NCBI RefSeq assembly: GCF_035046485.1
Contig: NC_085137.1
Location: 318,600,739-318,664,738 of the forward strand
Length of the DNA: 64,000 nt
Source of the DNA: Aedes albopictus
Lineage: Eukaryota > Arthropoda > Insecta > Diptera > Culicidae
Direction: 5' to 3'
Positions 44,440 to 55,129 of this stretch are shown one piece after another (the stretch's first letter is position 1; each line of letters opens with the position of its first letter). The notes beneath the pieces were generated by a model, which was given only the letters and a program-made list of their open reading frames with translations, was not told the origin of the DNA and made no database searches. The translations under genes and the position numbers were made by a program.

Positions 44440-44805
44440 CCAAAGGGTCTCAGATTTTGATGAAACTTTTTCTACAGGCAGGGCTTATGGATATATGAAC
44501 AAAAAAATTGGGAAATATTCAAATGAAAGCAATTTTTCTCAGGAATCCAAAAAAAAATATGAAAAAGAAAAAGTTTTCCACAAAATTGTCCACAGTTGAG
44601 AAAACTCATAAAGAAAAGCCCGAAAAACTATGCCCGAATTCGGCGAAAATTTTCAAAAAATTTTATTGAGAAGGTGATTTCAACGGTTTTTATGGATTCC
44701 TGAGAAAATTTGCTTTCATTTGGATTTTTCTTATTTTATTATTGTTCATATTTCTATGAGCCCTGCCTGTGGAAAAAAGTTCAAACCCGTACGGTTATAA
44801 ATAAA
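44440..44805. mobile_element. Foldback MITE, arms about 115 bp
   Basis: Left arm 'ttctacaggcagggcttatg' to 'tctcaggaatcc'; right arm 'ggattcctgagaaaatttgc' to 'gagccctgcctgtgg'. The centre near 44625 is AT-rich. It lies immediately right of the 44206-44424 MITE. Boundaries approximate. Confidence 0.7.
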
Positions 44806-45059
44806 ATACCCAGCTAAGTTACAGCTGGGTTACGTGAGCGATTCCAATTCACATACTTACACGTTGTACAGCGCCTATATGTATTCTATTCTACTATATC
44901 TAGCTGGTTGCCTATAAATGCATTTGTCACTTTTTTACTCCGCCCATGGTAGAATGTTGAGCTCGGTGATATTGATATTTGGCTGGTTGTTCCTTTTCCA
45001 GTCTGATTGAGGGTACATTATGAGTTGCAGTTCAGCAATGTCCAAAGGGTCAGTGTCAG

Positions 45060-45172
45060 CCGCTCTCGAGAGGGAACAGCCGACAAAAAATTGCAATTAC
45101 CGGGGCTAGGATCAAATTCACGACCATACGCTTATGAAGCGAACATGTAAACCATAATGCATACCCCTACAG
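45060..45172 (-). mobile_element. Degenerate tRNA-like SINE (minus strand)
   Basis: On the minus strand 'gtaggggtatgcattatggt', then 'ttcgcttcataagcgtatgg' and a B-box-like 'gaatttgatcctagcccc', followed by a SINE-like body 'ggctgttccctctcgagagc'. The A and B boxes are recognisable but mutated. Confidence 0.5.
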
Positions 45173-45179
45173 TTTTCTT

Positions 45180-46369
45180 CACATCCGATTCAGTAATTAC
45201 AAGCAAACCTCAAAAGCTGTCGCCCATCATGCCGCTCAGATCATGCTCAAAACGAACCAACCATGTTGGAAAATAATCAACCTTCCCCTCTCGCCCTTAC
45301 AACCAAGGTGTAATGATGGTGTACCGCTTGAACGCCCCCCTCTCACACACGTGTGACGCCTTTTAATGCGATAATTCGATCGTTGATAAATGCGATCATT
45401 AAGATTAATAGGTGGAACCACGCACCTTACCGCCTTACAATTCAATCTGAGACGGAGCTGCGCGGCAGGATCTATCGATCGGAGACCGACAACGACACGA
45501 TCGCATGTCGCCCGACGATCACAGGAAATGCTACGATGATCGAGAAGGCACAGAGAATGTCACCGTCGTCGTCACCGCAACCGCCGTCGCCGCCGTAAGT
45601 TTCGTAATAATGATACCTTTATCCAATCAGTCGCCCTGCCAGCACCACGTGTGGTCCTTTCATCGGTTGCACGAGCTGCGCGCGGTGCAGCACGGGGAAG
45701 CGTTCTTTCTCACCTTTAATCGCCCCATCACGCAACAACTCTCATTGGTTGCATGGAGACATAGGAATGCCCGGTTTTTGTTCTGGAGAGTCTTCACGCA
45801 TCTAAAGTGCCCAATTAGGGCCTATTTATCTCCCGGCCGAGAGTGGACGATCCGTGTGCCCGAATGATCAATAGAGGAAGCAGAATTGGGTCAGTGTGCT
45901 GAGCGGCGATGATCGTGAACAACGATATGGGCCCGTTGAAATCGGGAGAATCGAACTTATTGGTTGATGATCATTTTTTTCTTCTGACTATTTCTTGCTG
46001 TTGGGTCCACGCGTCAGCCTGAGCGCGCATCCATTACCTCGCGATGAGTTCTTGTTTCCTGTGAGTTAGATTGGAGTTCGAGGCGGCGGCGGCGGCGACC
46101 ACGGTTATCCGTGAGCATCTTGATTGGGGCTTTATTGGGCGATAAATCTTCCTATAATTGGGTTTCATCATGAATCTCGGCAACAAAGGGGCAACCAATA
46201 AGGGATAGGAAATAATTCACCCGCACAAATGATGGCAAGTTCTGGAGAATTTCTTGATTAGCGTAGAATTTGTCGGAGGCTAACATAGAGAATTGTTTGC
46301 GGTCAGCAAGCATCATATGTTTGTTTTGTAGATTTCTTATACATTAGTAGGGTATCAGAATTTTCTAAT
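45180..46369 (+). other. GC-rich non-TE island with a candidate coding exon ending at 45594
   Basis: Moderate to high GC, no repeat family seen. A plus frame 45353-45598 ends 'MIEKAQRMSPSSSPQPPSPP', and a GTAAGT donor-like site begins at 45595, immediately after the codons for the Ser/Pro-rich end. The in-frame TAA overlaps the donor, so only splicing would avoid it. A second frame (45505-45867) overlaps. A short (CGG)n run lies near 46083-46098. This may be an exon-bearing or regulatory host segment; no domain supports a product name. Confidence 0.25.
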
Positions 46370-46445
46370 TAACCTTTAGGGGCTGGATTATTTTACCGCT
46401 GATGTCGCCCTGTCACAACCTCGCTGTGGCCCCAAAAGGTTAAAA
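46370..46445. repeat. Small hairpin, 'ttaacctttaggggc' arms
   Basis: 'ttaacctttaggggctgg' is mirrored by 'ggccccaaaaggttaaa' about 45 bp on. Could be a short TTAA-type MITE or a decayed hairpin. 46446-46689 beyond it is unassigned. Confidence 0.45.
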
Positions 46446-46689
46446 TTGATGACGACCTGTCACACCTGATCGATGCACAGCTTTATATGAAGGAGGATCC
46501 TATAATAATTCGAAGAGAAAAAAGACAAATTAAAGTCTTTCAATCAGTCATTAGTGTCACTGGTTCAGATGATGGAGTCCTTAAGGTACATGAACTTGCT
46601 ACCGTTTCTTGAGGCCTGAATAATATCCTTGCTGTGCAAGAAATGACGAATCGCACGGTAAAACTAAGTATTCCCGTAATGCAGATCCC

Positions 46690-47200
46690 ATTGCATTGGG
46701 ATCTGTTCAGAAACTAATATCCCCACCTCCCATGATACCGTCCGGAGGCTGTGGCAAACCATAGGTTAGATCGATTCTGTTCTCCAGAAGGAGCGGGTTA
46801 CAACAACTGCTGTTCCTGATGTTGGCGGTGGGGTGCTCGTGCCAGGGAAGGGCTCTAAGCTCTACTGAGCACAATTGCCCTCCGGAAAGTGTTCGGGCCT
46901 ACTAGCCAACAGTTCAAAAGAATTGCGATGGAAAATCAGCTACCGAAATATGAACCGAGATCAACGACCCCAGCGAACAAAAAGAACTTGCACTTGGAAA
47001 CTTGGTACGTAGGACTGCTGATCTCACAACTTCATTGGAAGCACCCGCATACTCGCCGATCTTCTGAAGGATCGCTGGTTTGGAATCATAGCGCTGCAGG
47101 AGGTGTGTTGGACAGGATTCAGGATGCGTGAGTTTAAGGATAATCAATCCACCTATCAGAGCTGTGGTAACACACGCAAACTGGGATTCACTTTCATTGT
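46690..47200 (+). pseudogene. RTE-clade 5' UTR and endonuclease start (copy D, piece 1)
   Basis: A 5' leader with 'ggaggctgtggcaaaccata' and 'ctgttctccagaaggagcg' is followed by endonuclease-like sequence in shifting frames: 'TRILADLLKDR', 'LQEVCWTGF', 'STYQSCGNTRKLGFTF'. It is the only RTE piece in the window retaining the 5' end next to an endonuclease start in sense orientation. It is cut at 47200 by the 4.6-kb element. Confidence 0.7.
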
Positions 47201-47786
47201 CACGGTGTGTTTATAGAGCAACTTTAAAACAAAAAAATAAGTAAGTCTGAAATTTTGCCCAATGATACTTTGGGCCATTCCCTTCAATTTGCTGGGTCGG
47301 TGGAAATCATCCATCGGGGGGTCTAGGACAAAAAAATTTTTTGAAGGTTTTTTATGCCAAAACTGTTAATAGCGCATATTGTAAATTTTTGCATCTCCTA
47401 CAAATAGTCACAACTTTTTTGTCTTTGAAGATAGAACCATAAAAATTTCAGGCGTTTCGAAGCAGTATGCGTAGATGACTGTGTGAGAATTTCATTGAAA
47501 TATGTTGAATGGTTTTCAAATAATACCAAAACTTTCAAACGCATTCTAAAATACTAAGCTTAGTAGCAAAAGTTCAACGAAATATCTATATATTTTTTAT
47601 ATAATAATACAAGAAAAATATTTTATTCTAAGCACCTTGAGTCATTATGATGGCAGTACTGTGAAAACTTGTTTTTCGAATGATGAACAGATACATAGTC
47701 AAATACATGAAAGGAAAACACACACACTGCCATTATGTAGCTTTTGACTAAAGTATTAATTATTTATTTCAAGAACGTGGTTTTGC

Positions 47787-50335
47787 GTATACATCAGTGG
47801 TCCTCAGCCTTAGTGTCTATGCGGGCCAAAATAGATTTTTACATGGGGACTGCGGGCCGCAAGAATTCAAAATTCATTTTGAACCAGTTTCATTAAATCT
47901 TCGATAGAATGCCGATCTACAAATACCCCTTTTCTCGGAAAGTCTGTTTCCAAAATTCACCACTTCTTTAAAAAGAGTTGTCGCTTACCACAAAATTCAG
48001 TCAAGGATCAATATTGTATCTTGCTTTCATAGAAAAACGTGCTGCTAACTTCCATTTGGCATTTCTGAATCATCGCGACGAATCAAGAACCACCTCTGTT
48101 TGTGTTAGTGAGATCGGAGAAACGTCAGACTCCCGCATGCTGATTGGCTGGCGACGACTCTGGCGATGGTTTCACCCGCGACGGATTCAAATCGTCGCGT
48201 TCGGTTATTCCCCCTTATCGAACGCGACGAATAATATTTCGAAACAAAAAAATGGTCTAAGTCAATTTCAGAAATAATAATACTAATTCAGTTGAGCTTT
48301 GTAGAAAATATGTATTGTAACAAATCATAAAAAAAAAATAGAAAAATGTTATATTTGGTTATTCAATGTTTCAGCGGGCCACATTCTGACATACTTGAAA
48401 ATCAGTTCGCGGGCCGCAATAAATCACCTCGAGGGCCGCATGTGGCCCGCGGGCCGCAGTTTGGTGATCACTGCACAGTGGCTGATTTCGTCATTTAAGC
48501 GCGCTTAATTAATAACTTTTTAACTATGAAGTTTAGCGTCATGGTGTCTTCGGGAAAGTTTTTCACTATAACAAGGAGCTTCTGTTGAGCTTCTGTGAAA
48601 AATGATCAATCTCCCTAAAAGTGAGATAGAAAATTTATTTTTTGAATTTTTCAAGATACGAGGTTGGTATCTTCACAAAAGTTGTAGAAAATGTAGTTTG
48701 AAGCAACTTTGCCGAAGACACCAAGTTTGTAACTCCGTTACTTTTCAAGATACGTTACTTTTTCTTTCATCAGCCCCTTGAAAAAGGTTTTTGCGCAATA
48801 ACTTACTAAATATTAATTCTACATTTTTCTCATATTCTACAAAGTTATAGATAATGGAAAAACACACAACTTTGCCGAATATGACATCCCGCTAATTCCA
48901 AAATTAAAATAGTTATAACGGTTTTTATAGTTTTTTGGGCCATATTTCAAGCATATATAACTTAGCTATAGGCAATTATATGCAAATTTTCTTTTACGCA
49001 TGTGAAAGTACATGTAATTGCCTCTCTTAGAAAGCCAAAATCATCAAACTGTAAGAAACTGTAAGATGGTTTTTGTATAGAAACTTACATCCATTTATGT
49101 TACTCTAATATGGGATTTATATATATTTTCAACATATTTATTTGACAGTTCATGTCAGCTTGCATTTTTATTGTTATTGTAAGTGTGTGTTAATATAAAG
49201 AAAGGTTTGTGGTGCATTTTGGATCATTCGTGAAGTACATAACATAAACACTTACCATCTAATTCTTTTGTCTTACTAACTCAAGTGCTCCACGTAGTCC
49301 ACGAAAAGAGCGAATGAAGCGCCATTTCTTAAAAAAATCCAAACATGCGCGTGACATATTCTGTCAACGCTCTCACTAGTACATATCTACGTCTACATAG
49401 GTTATAGTAAATTATAAATCTTATTGTACTTCAAAGAAAGCTGCTGTTAAATCGTGATCCGAAGAAAGAAGTTTCACTTTATGCGCTTTTTCGTGGACAA
49501 CGTGGAGCATTGCGAGTTAGTAAGAAAATAGAAGTAGTTGGTGAGTTTTTGTGTAACGTATTCCATGAATGATCCAGAATACACAACAAACCTTTCTTTA
49601 TATTAACACACACTTACAATAACAATAAAAATGCAAGCTGACATGAACTGTCAAATAAATATGTTGAAAATATATATAAATCCCATATTAGAGTAACATA
49701 AATGGATGTAAGTTTCTATACAAAAACCATCTTACAGTTTCTTACAGTTTGATGATTTTGGCTTTCTAAGAGAGGCAATTACATGTACTTTCACATGCGT
49801 AAAAGAAAATTTGCATATAATTGCCTAGAGCTAAGTTATATATGCTTGAAATATGGCCCAAAAAACTATAAAAACCGTTATAACTATTTTAATTTTGGAA
49901 TTAGCGGGATGTCGTATTTGGCAAAGTTGTGTGTTTTTCCATTATCTATAACTTTGTAGAACATGAGAAAAATGTAGAATCAATATTTAGAAAGTTATTG
50001 CGCAAACACCTTTTTCAAGGGGCTGATGAAAGAAAACGTAACGTATCTTGAAAAGTAACGGAGTTACAAACTTGGTGTCTTCGGCAAAGTTGCTTCAAAC
50101 TACATTTTCTACAACTTTTGTGAAGATACCAACCTCGTATCTTGAAAAATTCAAAAAATAAATTTTCTATCTCACTTTTAGGGAGATTGATCATTTTTCA
50201 CAGAAGCTCAACAGAAGCTCCTTGTTATAGTGAAAAACTTTCCCGAAGACCCCATGACGCTAAACTTCATAGTAAAAAAGTTATCTATTAAGCGCGCTAA
50301 AATGACGAAATCAGCCACTGTGCACTGGTATACAT
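47787..50335. mobile_element. hAT-type element with exact 8-bp target duplication
   Basis: Element 47795-50327 including its nested insert, about 680 bp without it. Left 'CAGTGGTCCTCAGCCTTAG', right 'CGGGCCGCAGTTTGGTGATC' followed by ACTG, with GC-rich subterminal 'gcgggccgca' repeats on both sides. 'gtatacat' is duplicated at 47787-47794 and 50328-50335, exactly 8 bp as hAT requires. It inserted into the left TIR of the 4.6-kb element. A frame at 47978-48277 has no recognised domain. Confidence 0.88.
48469..50327. mobile_element. 1849-bp foldback with CACAGTG termini and exact 5-bp duplication
   Basis: Element 48474-50322. It starts 'CACAGTGGCTGATTTCGTC' and ends 'GACGAAATCAGCCACTGTG'. About 760 bp at each end are near-identical inverted arms, with weaker mirroring continuing toward the centre near 49398, so nearly the whole element is one palindrome. 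CACTG is present at 48469-48473 and again at 50323-50327, a 5-bp target duplication at the last bases of the hAT element. CAC-type ends with 5-bp duplications fit Transib; no transposase is present. Contains the word 'gtgtcttcgggaaagtt' also seen in the 57982-59159 element. Confidence 0.85.
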
Positions 50336-51224
50336 GTTTATTTTTTCCATTTTTTTTTTTTAATGCATCAGGTCTTATCTAAATATCAAATTGCAAGCGA
50401 AAGGCTTTAGAGGAGCGTGGCCCAATAATTTGGATTAAAAAAAATGTTATTTTTTCGAAACATATAGTTTTATGTAGAAAATATTCTACTAGTAAACAAC
50501 GCCATAACAATGATCAATCACTCTTCCTCATGCTTGGAGGTTTTAAATTATACAGAAAATATTTTTTAAACATCATATACAAATCGATAAGAATATTTAA
50601 GTCATTGTTATCAAATTGTTTTTCCTAGGCTTTATGCTGAACAGCCAATTTTCATGCTTAATGTAGAAACATTTTCAATAAGTACTCCGTTCTTTCAACT
50701 ATTCTTTCCGTACTTATTATCAGTTATTTGTTAATAAATGGTGGCATAAGCAATAAGCAACATATTGCTATTAAATGCAAAGACAAACTTAAGTTTAGGT
50801 CTAACAGCTATGTCAAATATCGTGAGATTATTCGGAAACTATGTTTAGTATCGTAAGGTTGCCCTTGATCGAATATTACCCAACTGAATTCTGTTTTGAA
50901 TTCAGTTCTCTTTATTGTGTTCTTCAATCAAGAAAGTGTTTTAATGTAGACTCATACCCACAACTTCAATGTTATTATGAGGTCTTTAACAGAGTTAACT
51001 TGTTTTTACTGTTTGATTAAGGTGAAATACTATTTAATTTTAAGCTTGTAAACAATAGTTTCAGAATAATTTAGTTTCTGTACTTTTTCCTCAAAACAGA
51101 GATGTTTCCCAATCCTCGAGTGCTTTTTTTGGCTTACCAATAAACATTTAAATATATATTTTTTCGGGGAAGGCCGACATGCTCAGCAATCATAATAATT
51201 GAGTTTATTATAGGATTCGTAATA
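50336..51224. other. Interior of the 4.6-kb element; no gene
   Basis: AT-rich interior of the 47201-51820 element between the hAT insertion and the right TIR. No frame longer than short chance runs and no transposase motif. Confidence 0.45.
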
Positions 51225-51824
51225 CAGGCATACTTGTACTTGTGAACATGCATACGCAAAACCACGTTCTTGAAATAAATAATTAATACTTATTGAAAAG
51301 CTACATAATGGCAGTGTGTGTGTTTTCCTTTCATGCATTTGACTATGTATCTGTTCATCATTTGAGAAACAAGTTTTCACAGTACTGCCATCATAATGAC
51401 TCAAGGTGCTTAGAATAAAATATTATTCTTGTATTATTATATAAAAAATATATAGATATTTTGTTGGACTTTTGCTACTAAGCTTAGTATTTTAGAATGC
51501 GTTTGAAAGTTTTGGTATTATTTGAAAACCATTCAACATATTTCAATGAAATTTTCACACAGTCATCTAAGCATACTACTTCGAAACGCCTGAAATTTTT
51601 ATGGTTCTATCTTCAAAGACAAAAAAGTTGTGACTATTTGTAGGAGATGCAAAAATTTACAAGATGCGCTTTTAACAGTTTTTGCATAAAAAAGCTTCAA
51701 AAAAAATTTTTGATTTCCACCGACCCAGCAAATTGAAGGGAATGGCCCAAAGTATCATTGGGCAAAATTTCAGACTTACTTATTTTTTTATTATAAAGTT
51801 GTTCTACACAACACACCGTGTTGT

Positions 51825-51919
51825 AATTGGCGATATGCAGAGGAACGTGATCTGTTGTTGGGCGATCGATGCAAAAATGCGTAGGTTGAGGACCAAGGAT
51901 CGATTCTTCAGCTTCAGCA
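51825..51919 (+). pseudogene. RTE-clade endonuclease fragment (copy D, piece 2)
   Basis: Resumes after the 4.6-kb element with 'VIGDMQRNVICCW' and 'MRRLRTKDRFFSFS', aligned with 'VLGKMRQRVIGW' and 'LRVKSRFFNYS' of copy C. It stops abruptly at 51919, where the tail of an inverted RTE copy begins. Confidence 0.75.
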
Positions 51920-53079
51920 CCTTACCTTACTTACCGGTCAGACTAAGGCCTGAGTGTCCTCTACTGTACGTAGGAGTCGCCTCCGTTCGACTCGGTTAAT
52001 GGCTGTGCGTCTCCAGTCACGCACTCGTAGCAGATCGTCCTTCACTTGATCGATCCATCTCGCTCGCTACGCATCACATCGTCTTGTACCGGTCGGATTC
52101 CCCTCGAGAACGATTTTTACCGGGTTGGTATCCAACATCCGCCCACCATACCTTCAGGACTTTCGCAATGCAGACGATGGTTGGTTCTCTTAACAGATGA
52201 TGAAGCTCGTGATTCATTCACCTTCTCCACGTTTCGTCTTGCATCTGCACTTCGCTGTAGATGGTACGCACATCACTCAATCCACTAATCCAGTGTCAGT
52301 TAATCTGGGAACCCGTATTCGTGCATAACCTGACATAGCTGATCTCGAACATTTGTGTCACACGCCGATTTAAAATCGATGAACAAGTGCTGTGTGTGGT
52401 CACGTTGTATTCGCGGCATTTGTACTGCAACACCCGGCAGATGGACAATATCTGGTCCGTTGTAGCGCGTTCACCCATGAATCCAACCTGATATTGTCCC
52501 ACGAACTCTCTTACAATAGGTGATAAACGACGGTATAAATTTTGGAGAGTACATTGTAGGCAGCGCTCAATAGTAGGATCGCGCGGTAGTTCCCGCAATC
52601 CAACTTGTCGCTTTTTTGTGGATGGGATAAATGACTCTTTCCATCCATTTCTCCAATATAACTTCTTCCTCCCAAATCTTGGTAATGACCCAGTATAGTG
52701 CTCTCATCAGTGCTTCATCACCGTATTTTAGAAACTCGCTTGATAGTTGATCTGCTGCAGCGGTTTTGTTGTTTTTCAACCCGCCATCCTCCTCTTCAAA
52801 CTCTTGGAGGTCAGGGGTCGGAAGTCTTTCACCCTCTGCACGTACTCCTAGATCTGTGACCACGTCACATTGTGTACCTACAACGTCGCCATTAAGGTGC
52901 TCATCGTAGTGCTGGCGCCACTTCCCGACCATCTCACGCTCGCTCGTGAGAAAATTCCCGTGATTGGCTCGGCACATTTCGGCCTCGTAGAACTGTCGTA
53001 TGTCCTTAGCGCGGAACAGCTCTTCCATCGCTTCGCCCATGCTGCATTCTACTCATTTTTCAACTGTTCGCATTCGCCG
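51920..53079 (-). pseudogene. RTE-clade relic in opposite orientation (copy E)
   Basis: On the minus strand: 'EELFRAKDIRQFYE', 'REMVGKWRQHYDEHLNGD', 'LKNNKTAAADQLSSEFLK' (52567-53040), then in another frame 'FVGQYQVGFMGERATTDQ' and 'CREYN' (52296-52598). A deletion then removes the catalytic core, and a C-terminal remnant and the '(ggtaa)'-like 3' tail follow at 51920. It is 5' truncated near 53079. It belongs to the same subfamily as copy C (39263-40285). The tail abuts the broken end of copy D, so copy E probably inserted into copy D. Confidence 0.8.
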
Positions 53080-54663
53080 TCTACAAACAAACCAACTAGT
53101 GAACAGCAGGGACCCGAGAATATTCGCACTTCTACACTAGTGAGCGAACGAAGCCGGCACGCACCCGCGAAGCAGCTCTGAGCTATTTGCAGTTTGAAGA
53201 AAAACCTACTGAAAAACCGACTGGCTTTTCAGGAACAATGAAGTACATAACATCAGATTATGATGGATAATCACTTGATTTGCTATCAAAACCACATTAA
53301 AATGAACTTTCCGTCCCTCCACTACATCTTCATGAACAAAAACTCGTGAGTATTAAATTTTCTGTTTTTCGTTTTGCTTCGTACTCACGAAGCAGGCGGA
53401 ATGTAAAAACGCACACATGCCTCATTCTTGGAACCGTGAGTAAGCCTTGTGTTGGTTTTTTATTTGTGAGTTGCTTCACGATGAGAATATTTCCATCACT
53501 ACAGGATATTTCACCCGGTTACCGATCTGTACATTACTACTTTTAATCTTGAGCACCCATGCTGATGCAGAGGGCCGAATTGAAAGACCTTCATTCTGGG
53601 TGATTGCCAGTCATCGCCTTGACCTGTGCACTATGGGGCGGCTCCATACAAACAGGTGGCCAAAAATATGTTCGCATCAATTTTATAATGTCTTGCTCCT
53701 ATTCATAAGGTTTATGCCTAAAAATTTGAAAAACATGTTGAACAGGTTGTTTTAACACGACAGTTTCAAACAGCATGAAATTACAAGGGAATTGCATACT
53801 TTTAGACGTTTAAGGATTTCTGTTCCTATTTAAAAATTGTATTCCAATTTGTAAAAACACGCTTCGCTAAGAGATTCAAGACCAAATTAAGACTGCACTA
53901 TGATTGATCTACCGAGAAAAGCGGCCATGACGACCAAATGTTTCATCAGAGGTGTTGATGGATTCATCTGTACAGTATTCACTGTAATCCTTTCTGTGTC
54001 CGTAATACAGTAAATACATTTTCATTGCGGAAATTTAAGCCCTGAACGAGAAAACTACTTTTGAATTATCAATGATGACGATTATGTCAATGACGAATCC
54101 TTCAACCTTAATGGCCAATAGGGTGATTTTATATAGCAATATCTCAATCATCACCGACAACTTGATTGGAATTGCAGAATAGCAGCTAGTAGCAGCCAAA
54201 TTTGATTTCAATGTCTCCCAGGGATCCTAAACAAAGACTCGAAACTCTGCGAAGCGAAACTCTGCGAAACATTTTTTGTACGGAGAAAATTTGATTTTTT
54301 AAATGTGGTATCATTTAGTAGTATTACAAGCAACATTTCTTCGTCTAATACGTCATTCGGAAGGTTTATAAGCAAGCTTTTAGAAACTACTTTAAAAGTA
54401 TGATATTTTTCATTTAAGTCAAAGATATGTAAAGTTGAACATTTCATTCGTTTTACCAAAAATCGGCAATGGTCTCATTCTGCTACCAATATCTCGATAA
54501 GTATAGGGATTGGCAAACTAATATTCTAGGGTTTACTGGTCCAAGTTGTCTACTGTAACTAGTGGGCGATCCCTGCCCAGCACTGGTGAGACCCCCCTCC
54601 TTCAACTGCCTCAGGGTCGGCGTACGCGCTTGACTATCACTTCACAGGTAACACTTAGTAGTT
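53080..54663. other. No gene recognised
   Basis: Mixed unassigned sequence. Frames at 53346-53546, 53447-53755 (plus) and 54208-54459 (minus) have no domain or supporting signals. A GC-rich patch at 54554-54650 ('gtgggcgatccctgcccag', 'cagggtcggcgtacgcgct') may be an LTR piece. Confidence 0.35.
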
Positions 54664-54786
54664 TACGCAACAAGGTGCAGAATGACAATTTTTACAGCAC
54701 GAGGCGTATATTTATCCAACGAGGCTTGCCGAGTTGGATAATTACGACGAGTGCTGGAAAAATCGAGTTCTGCACCGAGTTGCGTA
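54664..54786. mobile_element. Palindromic MITE, 'tacgcaacaaggtgcagaa' arms
   Basis: Left 'tacgcaacaaggtgcagaa', 'ttttacagcacgaggcgta' and 'tccaacgaggc'; right mirror 'gccgagttggataattacg', 'gacgagtgctggaaaaatc' and 'ctgcaccgagttgcgta'. Arms about 58 bp. No coding content. Confidence 0.75.
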
Positions 54787-54979
54787 CAACGTTTTTTGCA
54801 ATTTCATAAATTACCTTTGAGGACAGTTTTAAACAAAACTTTTTCATTAAACTGCACACTGATGTTCATAGCCATGTTTAAGAAAATCTGATCATAACAG
54901 GTTATACTGTGAAGTTGTCACAATTTTTCAAAACTGCGACCAGAAAGCATCAAGAAGTTGATCAAAACTGAAAACAGTG

Positions 54980-55040
54980 CTGTAATGGTTCATTACGCAA
55001 CGCAAATCAGTGCTGTAATGAACCATTACAGCACTGTTTA
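54980..55040. repeat. 21-bp inverted repeat
   Basis: 'agtgctgtaatggttcatta' is mirrored by 'taatgaaccattacagcact' after a spacer of about 17 bp. Probably the end of a decayed foldback. Confidence 0.7.
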
Positions 55041-55129
55041 TTTGGTGTGGGAAAGTAGGCCTTTTCCTGTTAGATTTGCGTGATGAATGATGAGCCTATT
55101 ACGATGAGAAAATGCAAAAAACACTTTAC

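Larger units (their letters stand above)
47197..51824. mobile_element. 4.6-kb CACGGTGTGT element with about 600-bp TIRs
   Basis: The element proper is 47201-51820. Left 'CACGGTGTGTTTATAGAGC', right mirror 'TTCTACACAACACACCGTG'. The TIRs extend about 590-620 bp, through 'gcccaatgatactttgggcc', 'ttgctgggtcggtgg', 'atgatggcagtactgtgaaa' and 'aagaacgtggttttgcgtat', with a few percent divergence. The host RTE word 'ttgt' is present on both sides (47197-47200 and 51821-51824); a 5-bp duplication with one base lost is also possible. It shares terminal and subterminal words ('CACGGTGTGT', 'gggtctagGACAA'-like) with 22133-25369. The interior is a hAT element carrying a foldback, plus AT-rich sequence; no transposase seen. 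Confidence 0.85.

Noticed and set aside
48474..48515. A true recombination signal sequence (heptamer, 12/23 spacer, nonamer)
   Set aside because: The CACAGTG heptamer is present, but no ACAAAAACC-like nonamer follows at 12 or 23 bp. The A-rich words after CACGGTG at 22133 and 47201 have spacings of about 11 and 21, which I regard as chance.
51920..53079. Twin-priming inversion of a single RTE insertion
   Set aside because: The 3' tail is internal next to the 5' fragment, whereas twin priming leaves it at the outer edge.
53490..53560. A further RTE endonuclease piece on the minus strand
   Set aside because: About 30 bp resembles 38713-38745 ('atgtacaga.cggtaa.cggg'), too short and isolated to support a feature.
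54208..54459. An 83-codon minus-strand frame
   Set aside because: AT-rich, no domain, no start or splice context; length is within chance for this composition.
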